Assembly: GCA_030144725.1 (NCBI GenBank)
Contig: JASKMD010000004.1
Location: 848,894 to 912,893 of the forward strand
DNA from: Haematococcus lacustris
Lineage: Eukaryota; Chlorophyta; Chlorophyceae; Chlamydomonadales; Haematococcaceae
DNA length: 64,000 bases
Direction of reading: 5' to 3'
This document shows positions 48,122-59,160 of this stretch, one piece after another. How positions within the stretch are numbered: position 1 is the stretch's first letter; each line of letters begins with the position of its first letter. A program made the translations under genes and the position numbers. The notes below the pieces were generated by a model. The model worked only from the letters and a program-made list of their open reading frames with translations, did no database searches and was not told the DNA's origin.

Positions 48122-48945
48122 TTGCACGACTGACTTGCATGACGTGCAATTGAATGTGCATTTGCGCGTGCGATGCCTGCCGCCATCATCCCCGCCAAGC
48201 TAACGGAACAATAGCGTCCTTGTTCGTCACCATATCTGAAAATTTTGCCTCCCAAAGCCACGGCTAGCCTATCTTATCTAGCCTGCCCCCCATAGCTACA
48301 GGCGACCAACCATGGCCTGCTCCAAGCAGAGTTCCATCATAGCAAAACAGCAGCCGAGCACTGTACTTCTGCGTATAGCTTTGCTTTGCGGAAAGGTGCC
48401 TTGCGTGTCGAAGATTGAGGTCGCGGTTGCTACGCCTTCCATCGCGGAGCGCGACCTGGCGGTCGTGTTAACAATTTGTTTACTTTTCTCCCTTGGTTAA
48501 CCCATGTTAGCTTTGGGTTAACAAACCGGGTCATGCCTGTGCTGCAATTCTTGTGTAGTATAATTGTAATACCCTCATCATTAGGCCTTCGTCATCATCA
48601 GGATCGGGAATGTCACTGTGTTGAGAGGGATGTCACTTACTACCCCAAGGATAGGAGGTCACCCCTCCCATTGAACCACCACGTAAGGGACATTTGACTT
48701 TGCGGCGTGCCTGGTGAGAGTTGAGTTGACATTTTAACGCGGAACGCGTTATCTTTGCGTCGCGCTTGCGCCTGCGCGCCCGAGCTGCTGGCACCCACGG
48801 ACCTGCCAGGCACGCGAACGGTTCCGCTCTGCGCGATGGGCCTTTCAAGTGCTGCCTAACAGCACCCACAACGCGGGGTGCAGAGTTCTCCGCTGCGGTA
48901 CACTGCGGTACACTTTACGCATGGAGCCCAATTTTCACAGCCAGC

Positions 48946-50123
48946 TCAATCCCACTCTGCCTTCCCATTGAGATGCTCCAGTACCATATACCGTAGGTCA
49001 GCACGCAAGGTGTTGGCTGGCACATATAACCCCACTGCCTTGCAATACTCGTTTAACATTTTCACGCTCAGCTTCTTGCCCAAGGTGCACAGCTGCTTCA
49101 CGCTGTCTGGTGCAAATGAGCACAGAAGGGTGAGGCACTCATCGTCCCAGTGCTTGTCATCCCTCTTCTGATCGAACATGGGCATGGCCACAAAGGGCTT
49201 TGTGATGGTGGGCCTCATGCACACACCCCTTGGTGCGGGGGTCATGCATTGGGCACATGCACATGCAGTCTCTGACCACTCAGCGTGGATCCCTTGTCCC
49301 CACTCCCAGCCCGGCGTATTGACCCCCTGCTGCGTATTGACCCCCTGCTGCAACCCTGCTGTAACCCTGCTGCGTATTGACCCCCTGCTGCAAGGGTGCG
49401 GGGGTGCTGGGACCCTGCTCCTCAGGTAATGGTGCCAACGGGGATGACGAGAAGGGCCTGCAACACATCAGGGCAGGGCAGGTAGCATGCAGGTAGCGGT
49501 ACCTTCAGCTGTACCTTCAGCTTCACAAGTGCCTCATCCATTGTCCCCACTCCCAGCCCCACCCCACGCCCCTGCCCTTCGCCCCGCTGCTCCCTCCCTT
49601 GTTACCTGGGTTGCATGATGTGTTGCAGCGCAAACTCCAGTCGGCCAAGCTGTACCTCAGCATCTTGCAGTGTTGACAACTGTAGCGTCACCTTGCTATC
49701 AGCCTGTGACCGCAGAAGGCGCAACAGTGCGGGTACTTGCCGTATCTGCTGGAGAACTGCAGCAGCAATTGACCTGCAGCCAAAGGACCAAAGGAGCAAA
49801 GAAGGGCAGGGCAGTTCAGCGAAGGTCAGGCTATGGCCATAGCCAGGGCAAGGCTGGTGCAAGGCAGGGCTGGTGCAGGTCAGGGCTGAGGAGTGAAAGG
49901 CGCACCTTGCGGTGGCCCAGTCCTGCTGTTGCTTGGGCATGCTTGGGGGCGTGGTCTGCTCGTCCTGCTCCTCAGTGGTGTGTCTGCATGACACCACACA
50001 CGGGAGTGTGACGAGTGGTGTTGCCACCAGGGTGCTAGGTGGAATGGGCTCAAACAGGCTGACTGCATCCGGATCTGTAGAAAGCTGCCTCCCCCTCCAC
50101 ATGGATCTCCACCCAGCCAGCAT
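48946..50123 (-). CDS. Putative gene inside the 2,057-bp element; SAP-like C-terminus
   Basis: Probable exons on the minus strand: one ending at 49906 (TTPPSMPKQQQDWATA), then 49606-49773 (SIAAAVLQQIRQVPALLRLL through RLEFALQHIMQ, helical, good GT-AG borders, phases agree), then a last exon ending at 48946 whose start is unclear because of a local tandem repeat. The last exon encodes DDKHWDDECLTLLCSFAPDS and KLSVKMLNEYCKAVGLYVPA, which resembles a SAP DNA-binding helix-loop-helix (LxVxxLxxxCxxxGL). A cysteine-rich stretch (AARCAVC) lies further upstream, but its frame could not be joined. The function is uncertain; a mobile-element protein or a captured host gene are both possible. Confidence 0.45.
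49312..49402. repeat. Tandem repeat within the TIR element's gene
   Basis: Repeats of TATTGACCCCCTGCTGC, alternating with AACCCTGCTG, lie at the upstream side of the SAP-like exon. They read QQGVNT on the minus strand and could be intron or a low-complexity coding insert. Confidence 0.85.
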
Positions 50124-50804
50124 GGCCAGTTGGTGTACACGTCACACACACAGCACAGCGGGCAGCATGCCCTCCCTTCCTCTTGTAGGGGTGATACTTG
50201 GATGCAGGCATCCTGCAAGCACGTACACACGTAGGTAAAAAGCCTATTGGCAATACACAGCAATAGTTGAGAACTTGGCAGGGGGTCCACAGCTAAGTTC
50301 CCTAGCCAGTGACGCAGGGCTGGAGAATCCGATTGAGTTCGATGGTCGTCATACGGGCATCAGCAGGTTGGGCAGCATGGAGGAGTGTTTGCTAACCTTT
50401 TGGAGCCTAATCAACAAGGGGTTGATGCAGCTGCCACTGCTGTGCTCCTACTGTGGTCTCCTCCAAGTTTCAGAGCCCCTGGACCAGCGCATGTTGGTCA
50501 CGATGTTGGACATGGGGTCGGGCTCCTCGCACATCGCGCACTATCCATCGCGTTAATCAGGGACTTACTGTTACTGGGTCAACGTACATCAGGTCCGCAG
50601 GCTCGGTAGGGCCGTATACCCGGCAACATGCCCGACCAGCTCGGCGCGTGCCTCAGCGCGGCCGCATTCCGACGCTTCAATCGGGGGTTGGTGGTTCAAT
50701 GGGAGGGGTGACCAGGAAGGGACAGCCCTGTAGCTGGCTGGCAGCAAGGCAGAGAGCAAGACACAAAGGGACTGTAGCAGCATAGGGGCTGGCCACAAAC
50801 TTTA

Positions 50805-51250
50805 AAACGGAATGAAGAGCGACTGGGCAGACAGCCAACCCCTCGTCTTACCTCCTATACACCGCCCAGCAGACCATCATGACAGCCATTACTCCGTAGA
50901 AGCAGCAGCAGGCTGTGGTGTTGGATGCGCTGTGGCCGACCTATTCCAACCTTCATGGAGCCATGTGCTTCACAATGCGTTCCTCATCTTGTCTAGGGTT
51001 CGCCCCATGCAACCTCCCAACCATTGCCACATCAGCCTCAACACCTGAAAACTTAGTCTTAGCTACGACACCGACCTTGCCTGGCCACTACCGTCACAAA
51101 CGGTGCCGGGGCAAGCTTAACGTGTGTGGTGACACAGCTGTTGTCATCAAGGATGGTGCAAGCGCTGAAGCTGTCTAGCCTGGTCCAGCCATGCATGTCT
51201 TGTTGATGTCATCGCTCCTGGGTCTCCCAACATGGCAACAGTCACCACTG
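50805..51250. repeat. Module M, copy 6
   Basis: Matches 34955-35420 along its length and lies directly 3' of the broken F-box/LRR copy. Confidence 0.9.
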
Positions 51251-51262
51251 TCACTCGCGACA

Positions 51263-53095
51263 TCACTTAGACCAGATGAACATGCTCACTTTGAATATGC
51301 CAGCTTTCACCCAGCTACCAGCCTGCCAATATGCAGGCAGTTCAGAGGAAGTTGACCTGTCGCGAACTGTGACATGCAGCCACCGTGCCCAGGGCTGCTC
51401 AGCCATGAGCTGCAGCGACTCATGCATGGCTGCAGAGTCACATCCCTCTGCATGGATAAACACGACTTTCTGCACTGCGGGCATGAGGTGCACCAGCTGG
51501 CGCCAGAACATCAGCGAGGGCTCCACGCTGCCGTAACACAGCGCAAAAGAGGTGCAGTCCCGGCACAATGCACAATTACTCCATGCAGGTCATGGACCAC
51601 CACCTTGCCGCAACACTGCAGCGGTTGCAGCAAAGCTACCAGCTGCGCAAGTTCCACCCTCTGCTGCTGTAGGAACGCTGGAGTGATGACGACGAGGCCT
51701 GGTCCCTCTTTTGCCTCATCATCCTCCTCCTCTTTTGCAGACCACCCGTCATCTGAATTAGATTGATGCTTTGGGCTCAGCATAGTCAGCAGCATGCTCT
51801 TGATCTGCACTGGCACCTTGCACGCATATGCCAGGAGTTGGAGTGCGGCTGCCATCTCAGGGTCTGGAGTATCCCCCACACTGACTTCCAGATGCCCCAG
51901 CAACAGAGGCTGGGAGAGGGAGTGCAGGGGGAGGTACGTGATTACCTTCCAATCAATCCCCCCAGTCAGCTCCAGCCGCTGCCAGCTGCAAGGTGCATCA
52001 GCATATGAGGTGCCCAATCCCTCAATTGTGTCCAATTGGAGGCTTGTGATCTGAGTGGCTGCCAGCAGTGTGTCAAGCTGCTGATGGCCCGAGACTGTGA
52101 CCGCAGGCACCTGCAGGGTGTGGAGTTGAGGCAGCGCTTGCAGCAGCTCAGTCAGGCCCTCCAGCTGGTCTTGGCAAGGTAGAGTGAGCACTTGCAGCTG
52201 AGTCAGAGGTTGCAAATACTCCACCAGGTATTTGAACTGCACCAGATTGTTTGAAAGCGGATCATCATCATACTGCGGATAGTACAGGTAGAAGTTTAAT
52301 TGGGTCAGGTGGTGCGCCAGGGGCTGGAAGATAGGCAGCGGTGGTGTGCCAAGCAGCAGTTGTTGGGCATCTACGACAGCTATGCTGAGCTGCCTCAACT
52401 GCAGACCTTGAAACACAGGGCCCACTGCTCCAGGCTCATCACCTTCCTGGCTTATGATATCTGTGATGTCTAGCTGCTGCAGCTGCAGGGCCAGGGGCGG
52501 GTGGGAGAGCAGGCTGGCTAGCGCATCGCTTGAGACAACGAGCCCGTCCAGGGTCAGGGCAGTAAGGCTGGGGAAGCTGTCCAGCAGGTGCTGTGCAAGG
52601 CCAGGTGAGCAGTGTAGGTGTCTGCAATTGTCGGAGTTGTATGTCCCACTGCTGACCAACTTGCAGACCTCCACTGCTGCACACTTGTCCAACTTTGCCA
52701 GGGCATGGGCCAGCAGGTCGGTGTACTGTTGGGTGTACTCTGTCTGCGGCAACTGCAACGTGGGAGCCAACTACTTGTTGTAATACATGCTGTCCACTGT
52801 CTCTGGCTGCCACAAGGTGAGGGCCAGCTTGTTTGTCCTCCCTTGCACGGCTGCAACAACTCGCGGCGTGAGCGGCTGATTACAGCATTGCATGGGAGAA
52901 GGCGCGGCAGGTCAGGGGCAGCAGGCTCCTGGCCTGAAGCTGCATGACCCGGCAAGCGATGTCATCCAGCAGCGCTGGCGGGAGGTCAAGCAGCCTAGTG
53001 GCAGGAGGGGGCGCCTCGCTGGCTGGGCTGTACCTATCTGTTGCTGAGGCACCGCCATCCACTGCGGCTTGATATTGCATGTCACGCTGGCTCAT
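51263..53095 (-). pseudogene. F-box/LRR family gene with several disabling lesions
   Basis: It starts well (MSQRDMQYQAAVDGG, LLDLPPALLDDIACRV), but after CRAFSHA about 45 bases that encode LLHAPALHIQL in paralogues are missing and the frame shifts. The shifted frame then meets an in-frame stop near 52773, followed by a long open part (about 51511-52770, LRR region with LHTLQVPAVTVSGHQQLD). Near 51568 some 30 bases encoding TAADVLALAPL are lost, with another frame change into CRDCTSFALCYGSVEPS. At least three independent lesions are visible, while most leucine positions remain. Confidence 0.88.
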
Positions 53096-53109
53096 AGCTG
53101 GAACTATCT

Positions 53110-53385
53110 GTTGGCCTGCAGAGTGGGTGAAGCTAGAAGGCTGTCAGGGTGTGAGGGGCGCCAGTAGCAGCAGCAGCGTATGATTGGCTGGGTGTGGGTG
53201 CGCCTACGCACCTGGCTGCTCCTGGCTGCTCTCAGCTCATTTCCGTCAGCGATGCCTCGGTGATACCTTTGAATCAACCTGCAGAGCAGATAGAGGTCAG
53301 CAGCGTGGACCTCGTATATAAGCCAGTGGATCACAGCTGGCGAGAAACACTACTCGCTGGCTACTCCCACAGGCGCTCTCGATAA
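53110..53385. repeat. 5' flank of the F-box/LRR family, second copy
   Basis: Matches 37300-37575 (GCTGTCAGGGTGTGAGGGGC, CGTATGATTGGCTG, CAGTGGATCACAGCTGG). Confidence 0.85.
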
Positions 53386-53959
53386 ATTACAAGCGGTTGG
53401 TCGGACGTGCCTGTGCGCCTGCCCGATGATTAAAGCCAGCTGTGCTACGCAACCCTGGCTTGGCACGAAGCCGGGAGCGATGCGGCTAGGCGACACGTTG
53501 GCACACCCAGCCTGATCTGTTCGTTTTTTGCAAACCCCTTTTCCATATACCGCTGCCGCTACCCCAATAGGAGCCTCCTCTCCATCACTGCTGTGAGGGG
53601 CCAGGCTGGGCTGCCTGGGTGGCTGGGTTGTGTGGCGCACTCCCTGGAGCAGCCAGGGTCAGTTTGCCATTGCCCTACTCCCCTGCAGCCCCAGCTGTTA
53701 CCTGAACCCACCACCACCACCACCCACCAGGCCAGAAAGGCAGCTCGACTGCGCAGGTGGAGCCCCAGCAGCCAGTGCCACACACTGCAGGCAGGTACCC
53801 CATCTGCAGGTGCTGTGTTGCTACAACCTGGCAGCTATGTGCAGGGTGTCAGCCTTGCTGACTGGCAGCAGCACTGACCAGGCTACCCTGGTTGCTGGCA
53901 GCAGCGGACACCCTCCTCCAGCACCTGCTGCTCTGCTCTGACACTGCCCTGTAATGCAG
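53386..53959. other. Region without a recognised gene
   Basis: Short C-rich and CAC-rich stretches (for example CCACCACCACCACCACC near 53709). No open frame looks like a protein of known type. Confidence 0.5.
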
Positions 53960-54275
53960 CAGCCTGAGTCAGACCCTCTGCTGCTCTGCAGGGCGGTGGG
54001 CTTTAAGGATGAGTCATAGGTGTTTGTGGAGGCAGAGGGCAACACACAGGGCTGAGGCTGAGAGCAGTGGCAGCTGGGCCAGAGCAGGCAGTGGTGAGGC
54101 AGTGAGGTCAGGCTGAGGCAAGCAGACCCCACTGCCACTGCCTGGCCAGTCAGGACACCTGGCAGGGTCAATACTGCCACAAGCTCAGGAGAGGGGTGGG
54201 TCAGGAGGTAGGGGGCAGCACCAGGGGGCGGCGCCGGCAGCGGCCCAGACGGAGCTGCCAGGCAGCAGCCGGCCA
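53960..54275. repeat. Duplicated segment, right copy, block order swapped
   Basis: Contains GGCTTTAAGGATGAGTCATA first, then GGCAGCACCAGGGGGCGGCG and CCCAGACGGAGCTGCCAGGC. At 38110-38450 the same blocks occur in the reverse order but the same orientation. Confidence 0.88.
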
Positions 54276-55063
54276 CCCGCTATGCCAGGCCCTGGTAGCG
54301 GCAGCCAAGTGCAGCGTGCGCCTCCAGGCCATGCACCATCGTTTCTATGTGGCTCCCAGCAGGGTAGTTTATGGTGGGCGCCAGGCAGCTGATGTCGGGA
54401 CGTCATGACGTCTGCACCCCACAAGGTGTGCCAGCTGCATCAACAGCTCCCCAGCTTTGGCACCTTCCCAGCCCCTCTCCTTGACCTGGCACTAACTGTT
54501 GCCAGTCTACCCAGACCAAGACATGGCCAGCTTCATACACAGCACCCACACCATCCTGCAGCATCTTCCACTTGCTGCCAGTGGCCCCGTCAGCCAGGCA
54601 GCAGCCCCATTGACCCAGGCAGCAGGAGGCAGCCGCTGAAGAGTCAGTCGGGCTCTGCTGACTGCTGCTGCCCTGCTGTCAGGCGTTCCCAACTACCTGA
54701 AAACCACCCCCCTGTGATACGAAGCCCGTATCTCCGCAGCCACTCAGTCAAAAATATATGTAAACAGTGCTTTGAACAGAGGAGAGTCATATCTACGAAA
54801 TGGCCGACGCAGCAAAAACTATCTCGCTCTCAGCGGTGCTCAGTGCCTGTCCAAAGATACACATTTGAATTCATGCGATTTCGCCACATGCGAGACGCGC
54901 CGCACTAGCACGCTTCGCCACGCTGTTGTGAGTGGCACCTGCAACACGCAGCAGCAGTCGGAACATGTTTTGCTTTTGGCATGTGGACGCGACGACGGCA
55001 GTCGTGACGACTGGATACCACTATGAGCTTTTGGAGCTGCTGCTGGCGCTAGTGCATTACCGG

Positions 55064-55693
55064 CTAGTGCTGACACCGGTCTCTAGATGCAACCTGACGG
55101 TGCTCAAGCAGTGGTGAGCATTGTAGGGTGCAGTCCTGGCTGCTGACCTCCCCTGGAATGAAGATGTCTGTTGGTGAGAGTGCGAGGCCGGCTGGGCTGA
55201 GCTGCTCTGCCATGCTGCCCATTGGCCGGCCATGGCTATCCAGCCTTCCGTAGCCAGCCTCTGCACACCGCCTCAACACCTCCACTGAGACGGGGTGCTG
55301 CTCCAAAACCAGCAGCTGCTGCCTCTGCTTGAAGGTGAGTGGGGAGTGGTGGGGGCGGCGTTTGTGCCGGTAGTTATGCACCTGACACAGGAGGCTGCGT
55401 CGAGCGGCCCGTAGGGAGTGATTGGTAGCTGCTGTTTTGCATGCCACCTGCTGCAAAGCCGTATGCTCATCTTGCAGGCGTTGGTGTGCTGCCTGCAGGT
55501 CGTCTAGGTCGCCCTGCAACCCATCCACGGTGCCCATTAGGGACTGCTCCACACCCCGCAGCCGCTGCACCTCAGCCTGTGCCCTGCCCACCGCAACCTT
55601 CATACCACTAGGGCAGTGGCGGTGGCCTGCCTGGGGAGAGCTGTTTAACGCCGTCAGATGGGCACGGAGAGCTTTGCTAGGCCTCTTGCCCAT
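55064..55693 (-). CDS. Hypothetical coiled-coil protein, 209 residues
   Basis: Open frame from ATG at 55693: MGKRPSKALRAHLTALN, then a heptad-rich segment at residues about 40-85 (RLRGVEQSLMGTVDGLQGDL, LQAAHQRLQDEHTALQQV) likely to form a coiled coil, a basic stretch (NYRHKRRPHHSPLTFKQRQQ) and a segment with VEVLRRCAEAGYGRLDSHG. A donor-like GTCAGC within the GEVSS segment means the last 30 codons may be intron. No family is recognised. The basic region plus coiled coil would suit a DNA-binding or mobile-element protein, but that is only a guess. Confidence 0.45.
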   Translation of the reverse strand: MGKRPSKALRAHLTALNSSPQAGHRHCPSGMKVAVGRAQAEVQRLRGVEQSLMGTVDGLQGDLDDLQAAHQRLQDEHTALQQVACKTAATNHSLRAARRSLLCQVHNYRHKRRPHHSPLTFKQRQQLLVLEQHPVSVEVLRRCAEAGYGRLDSHGRPMGSMAEQLSPAGLALSPTDIFIPGEVSSQDCTLQCSPLLEHRQVASRDRCQH

Positions 55694-55899
55694 GGCTTGC
55701 AGGGGGTGGGAGAGAGTGGGAGTGGGTGGGAGGAGGGGAGGGCTGGAGAGCTGGTATGGGCGGGGATGGGCGGGGAGTAGGGCTAGGTGGACTGGAAGGG
55801 GGTGGTGGAAGGGGGTGCCAACTCATCATACACCTGCAGCCAACGATTGATGTGCCTTTGAAGTGGTCTTAATCATTGTGCGTAAATCAAATATCTATG

Positions 55900-57110
55900 T
55901 TTCTTTTTCCTGGTGATGCATGTAAGAGTCATCTTGGACAATAGTGTAGGGAGTTTGGCTGGTGCTCAGCGGCGGTGGCAAAAAGCAGCAAAGGTGTTGA
56001 GGGGTGGGGGGGTTTGCAAGCCAGGCGCCCACCATTATAGCGATGTAGCGCTGCCGTCAACACTTAAGGGATTCCTCACATCCTCGCCAAGCGGCCTGCA
56101 CCATCAAGATGCTCGCGCAGCCATGTTTTGCCGGACTTCAGTGGTGTGCGCCACCGACATGTCGTGCATCGCTAACGGATAGCCAAGGACGTAGCTTACC
56201 AGTGTAGCTAATCACGGTCTTTGATTGGGACACATCCGGGGTCACATGTGGCTGCCCGCTTCGAAAGACTCCGATGGCAATTCCAGTCGAACATTAAACG
56301 CGCACTATCGCATTGCAGCAGACGCAGCAAATGTTACATCAAATGATGGAGTAGATGGGCCGCAGTTGCATGAAGATTACCAACCCCATGTTGGGAACGC
56401 CTGACCTGCTGTCCTGTAGCCCCTGTAAGGCACCGGCCACAATGCTCGCACCATGAGGCGAGGGAGGCGGCAAGACATGACAGTTGGTGGGCGCTACATG
56501 CAGCCAGGTTCTCATGTTGCTGTTGGTTCCACTCTCACAACATGTCAACTCCCTGAGCTTTAGACAGTCGTATGATACTGGCCATGGGAGATGTTGTGTA
56601 GCACTGACCGCACTGGATAGCCACTTTGATTAAAGCTTGGAGGAGCTGAGCAATGGACCAGCCCTAGTAGCCGAGCCAGCTGCATACTGCAAACCTAGAG
56701 AGAAGCACAGCAGCAGTTAAACATACTGCTCCACTTGCCACATTTTCTTCTTGGTAGACTGCCCAGCAAGCCCAGCCTGACAGCACCTAAGCAGGCTGTG
56801 AAGAAGAAGATGGCAACGCTTAAGCCGCTCGTTTGTCCTCACGCAAGGCGGTGTAGTGCTGCCACAACCTCAGGGTCAGAGATATCCTCCCCACTGATGA
56901 CCAGTCACCCGAAGATAGGGAATGCAAGGGCAAGTAGGCAATGGCGCTCCCCTTGTGTGGATTTCTGGAAAGCAAACCACCCGTGTGTAATGGTCACTCC
57001 CGCACTGGCCGCACACAACTCAGCACCCCAGTCGCAATTCAGGAACGTCCTGACAAGGACCTGAACTGTATGAGCGATGTAAGCATAGCACATGCACACA
57101 CCCCACCATG
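55900..57110. other. Region without a recognised gene
   Basis: No convincing coding frame. It contains the solo TIR-element end at 56368-56404; the rest is unique, less GC-rich sequence. Confidence 0.5.
56368..56404. repeat. Second solo end related to the 1,225-bp TIR element
   Basis: Reverse complement reads TCAGGCGTTCCCAACATGGG, then GTTGGTAATCTTCATGCAA, matching the element's left terminus and subterminal region over almost 38 bases. The partner end and a matching 7-bp duplication (CCTGCTG would be expected) were not found. Confidence 0.75.
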
Positions 57111-57120
57111 TGTACATTAC

Positions 57121-58842
57121 TCAATACTCACCTTCCATCTCCACACTAAAGATGCCTTTCATAAACCAGCTATCAGCATGCCTACATGTAGGCAGCCGAT
57201 TGCCCTCGCAGCGTAGTGATGTGCAGATTGTGATGTCCAGCCACCGTGCCCAGGGCTGCTCAGCCATGAGCTGCAGTGACTCACACATGGCTGCAAAAGA
57301 AGACTTCTTTAAGCTCAAAAAGGTGACCCTGTGTACAGTGGGCATGAGCTGCACCAGCTGGCGCCAGAACTCCAGTGAGGGCTCCATGCTGCAGTCCTCC
57401 AGCGCAAAGTGGGTGCAGTCCCGGCACAATGGAGCCAGTGCTGCAACATCAGCGGCTGTGGCTCTATGCAGGCCACGAACCTCCACCTCGTCACAGCACT
57501 GCAGCGGTTGCAGCATAGCTACCAGCTGCGCCAGGTCCACCCTCTGCTGTTGTAGGGATGCTGGAGTGACGCCAATGTCTGACGCTGCTGAACCAACACC
57601 TTTACCCCGCTTCATGCTGAGCGCAGTAAACATGCGCTTGACCTTCACTGGCACCTTGCGCGCATATGCCAAGTTGTGTAGTGCCGCTGCCACCTCAGGG
57701 TTGGAGATGTCCTTCTCACAGATGTCCAGACGATGTAGCACTAGAGGCTGGGAGAGGGAGTGCAGGGGCAGACTCGCGAGTACCTTCCAACTGATGCCCT
57801 CTGTCAACTCCAGCCGCTGCCAGCTGCAAGGCGCATCAGCATATGAGGTGTCCAATGCCTCAACTTTGCGCAGCTGGAGGCTTGTAATCTGGGTGGCTGC
57901 CAGCAGTGTGTCGAACTGCTGCTGGCCCAAGATTCTGACCGCTGGCAGCTGCAGGGTGTGGAGCTGAGGCAGCACCTGCAGCAGCTCAATCAGGCCCTCC
58001 AGAGGGTATTGGCGGTGTAGAGTGAGCACCTTCAGCTGAGCCAGCGGTCGCAAGCGCTGCACCAGGAAGTCTGGACCCTCATTCTTTTTCAGTTCATACA
58101 TGAGGTGAAGCTGGGTCAGGTGCTGTGCCAGAGGCTGCAAGTCAGGCAGCGGTGGCCTGCTGGCCCAAGGGTGGCTATACTTTTCATGGTAACCCAGGTG
58201 CTTAAGCCTGGCACCTTGGAACGGGCCCAGGGTCACCACCCCAGGCTGCTGAGCCTGCTGGAAAGTGGCACAGCTGAGCTGCAGCTGCTGCAGCTGCAAA
58301 AAAAGGCGCGGGTGGGCGAGCAGGCTGGCCAGCCCGCTGCTGGTGAAGGAGAAGTCATAAAGCTCCAGGGAAGTCAGTCCCGGGAAGCTGTCCATCAGGC
58401 GCTGGGCGAGGTCAGGTGGCAGATCCCTGTCTGCACATGCTCTCAGCCTGCAGACGTCCACGGCCATGCAGGTGGCCAGCAGGCCAGTGTACCAGTCATC
58501 TTTCGCCCATGTGTGCAGGGTGAGCTCCAGCGTTTTCGTCCTTGCCTGCAGGGCTTCGGCAACTCGAGGCGTGAGCCACTGGTTGCAGCGCTGCCTGCTC
58601 AGCTGGATGCGCAAGGCTGGGACGTGCAGCAGGCGGGCCAGGGAGAAGGCGCGGCAGGTCAGGGGCAGCTGGCTCCTGGCCTGAAGCTGCATGACCCGGC
58701 AAGCAATGTCATCCAGCAGCGCTGGCGGGAGGTCCAGCAGCCTAGTGGCAGGAGGGGGCGCCTCGCCGGCTGGGCTGTACCCATCTGTTGCTGAGGCACC
58801 GCCATCCACTGCGGCTTGAGGTTGTTTATGACGCTTGCCCAT
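57121..58842 (-). CDS. F-box-like/leucine-rich-repeat protein, 573 residues, intact
   Basis: Single-exon open frame starting MGKRHKQPQAAVDGG. The F-box-like segment LLDLPPALLDDIACRV is followed by LPLTCRAFSLARLLHVPALR. Leucine-rich repeats run through the middle (LTSLELYDFSFTSSGLASLL, LQLQQLQLSCATF, LHTLQLPAVRILGQQQFDTL, ITSLQLRKVEALDTS). The C-terminal family block MAEQPWARWLDITICTSLRC is kept. It lacks the internal duplication seen in the 612-residue member. Module M is not found 3' of it; the sequence there is different, so this copy arose by a separate event. Role inferred: substrate receptor of an SCF-type ligase. Confidence 0.82.
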   Translation of the reverse strand: MGKRHKQPQAAVDGGASATDGYSPAGEAPPPATRLLDLPPALLDDIACRVMQLQARSQLPLTCRAFSLARLLHVPALRIQLSRQRCNQWLTPRVAEALQARTKTLELTLHTWAKDDWYTGLLATCMAVDVCRLRACADRDLPPDLAQRLMDSFPGLTSLELYDFSFTSSGLASLLAHPRLFLQLQQLQLSCATFQQAQQPGVVTLGPFQGARLKHLGYHEKYSHPWASRPPLPDLQPLAQHLTQLHLMYELKKNEGPDFLVQRLRPLAQLKVLTLHRQYPLEGLIELLQVLPQLHTLQLPAVRILGQQQFDTLLAATQITSLQLRKVEALDTSYADAPCSWQRLELTEGISWKVLASLPLHSLSQPLVLHRLDICEKDISNPEVAAALHNLAYARKVPVKVKRMFTALSMKRGKGVGSAASDIGVTPASLQQQRVDLAQLVAMLQPLQCCDEVEVRGLHRATAADVAALAPLCRDCTHFALEDCSMEPSLEFWRQLVQLMPTVHRVTFLSLKKSSFAAMCESLQLMAEQPWARWLDITICTSLRCEGNRLPTCRHADSWFMKGIFSVEMEGEY

Positions 58843-58859
58843 AGCTGGAACTGTCTGTT

Positions 58860-59160
58860 GATCTGCATTGTGGGTGGAGCAACAATGCTGTCATGGTGTA
58901 AGGGCGCCAGTAGCAGCAGCAGCTGGGAATTGGTGTGGAAACGCACCTGGCTGCTGCTGGCTGTTCTCTCTACGATGCCTCGTAGTAGCCCTGCAGAGCC
59001 ATGTAGAGAACAGCAGCGTCGACCTCGGACATGAGCCAGTGGATCATAGCGGGCGGTAACCACGGAGTAGCAGTACTGCGTAGTTTGGGTGGTGTAAGGA
59101 CGCACCTGCTTGTACCTAGCTGCTCGGCCCACAGGCTGCTCTGATGACGTGCGAGCGGCA
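58860..59160. repeat. 5' flank of the F-box/LRR family, diverged copy
   Basis: Keeps CTGTTGATCTGCA, GCGCCAGTAGCAGCAGCAG and CATGAGCCAGTGGATCATAG in the same order as 37300-37575. Confidence 0.75.

Larger units (their letters stand above)
48657..50713. mobile_element. 2,057-bp TIR element carrying a small gene
   Basis: Begins with GGTCACCCCTCCCATTGAAC, a perfect 25-base inverted repeat (48657-48681), and ends with its exact complement (50689-50713). Flanks read AGGATAGGA on the left and AGGAAGGGA on the right, so the target duplication is either 4 bases (AGGA) or an imperfect 9 bases. The ends share nothing with the 1,225-bp family. Inside are minus-strand exons (48946-50123). I see no DDE transposase, so it may be non-autonomous or a gene-carrying element. 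Confidence 0.85.

Noticed and set aside
56021..56404. A 384-bp MITE with CCAGGCGCCC as left end and the solo end at 56404 as right end
   Set aside because: The left match is weak and the expected 7-bp duplication is absent (TTGCAAG versus CCTGCTG).
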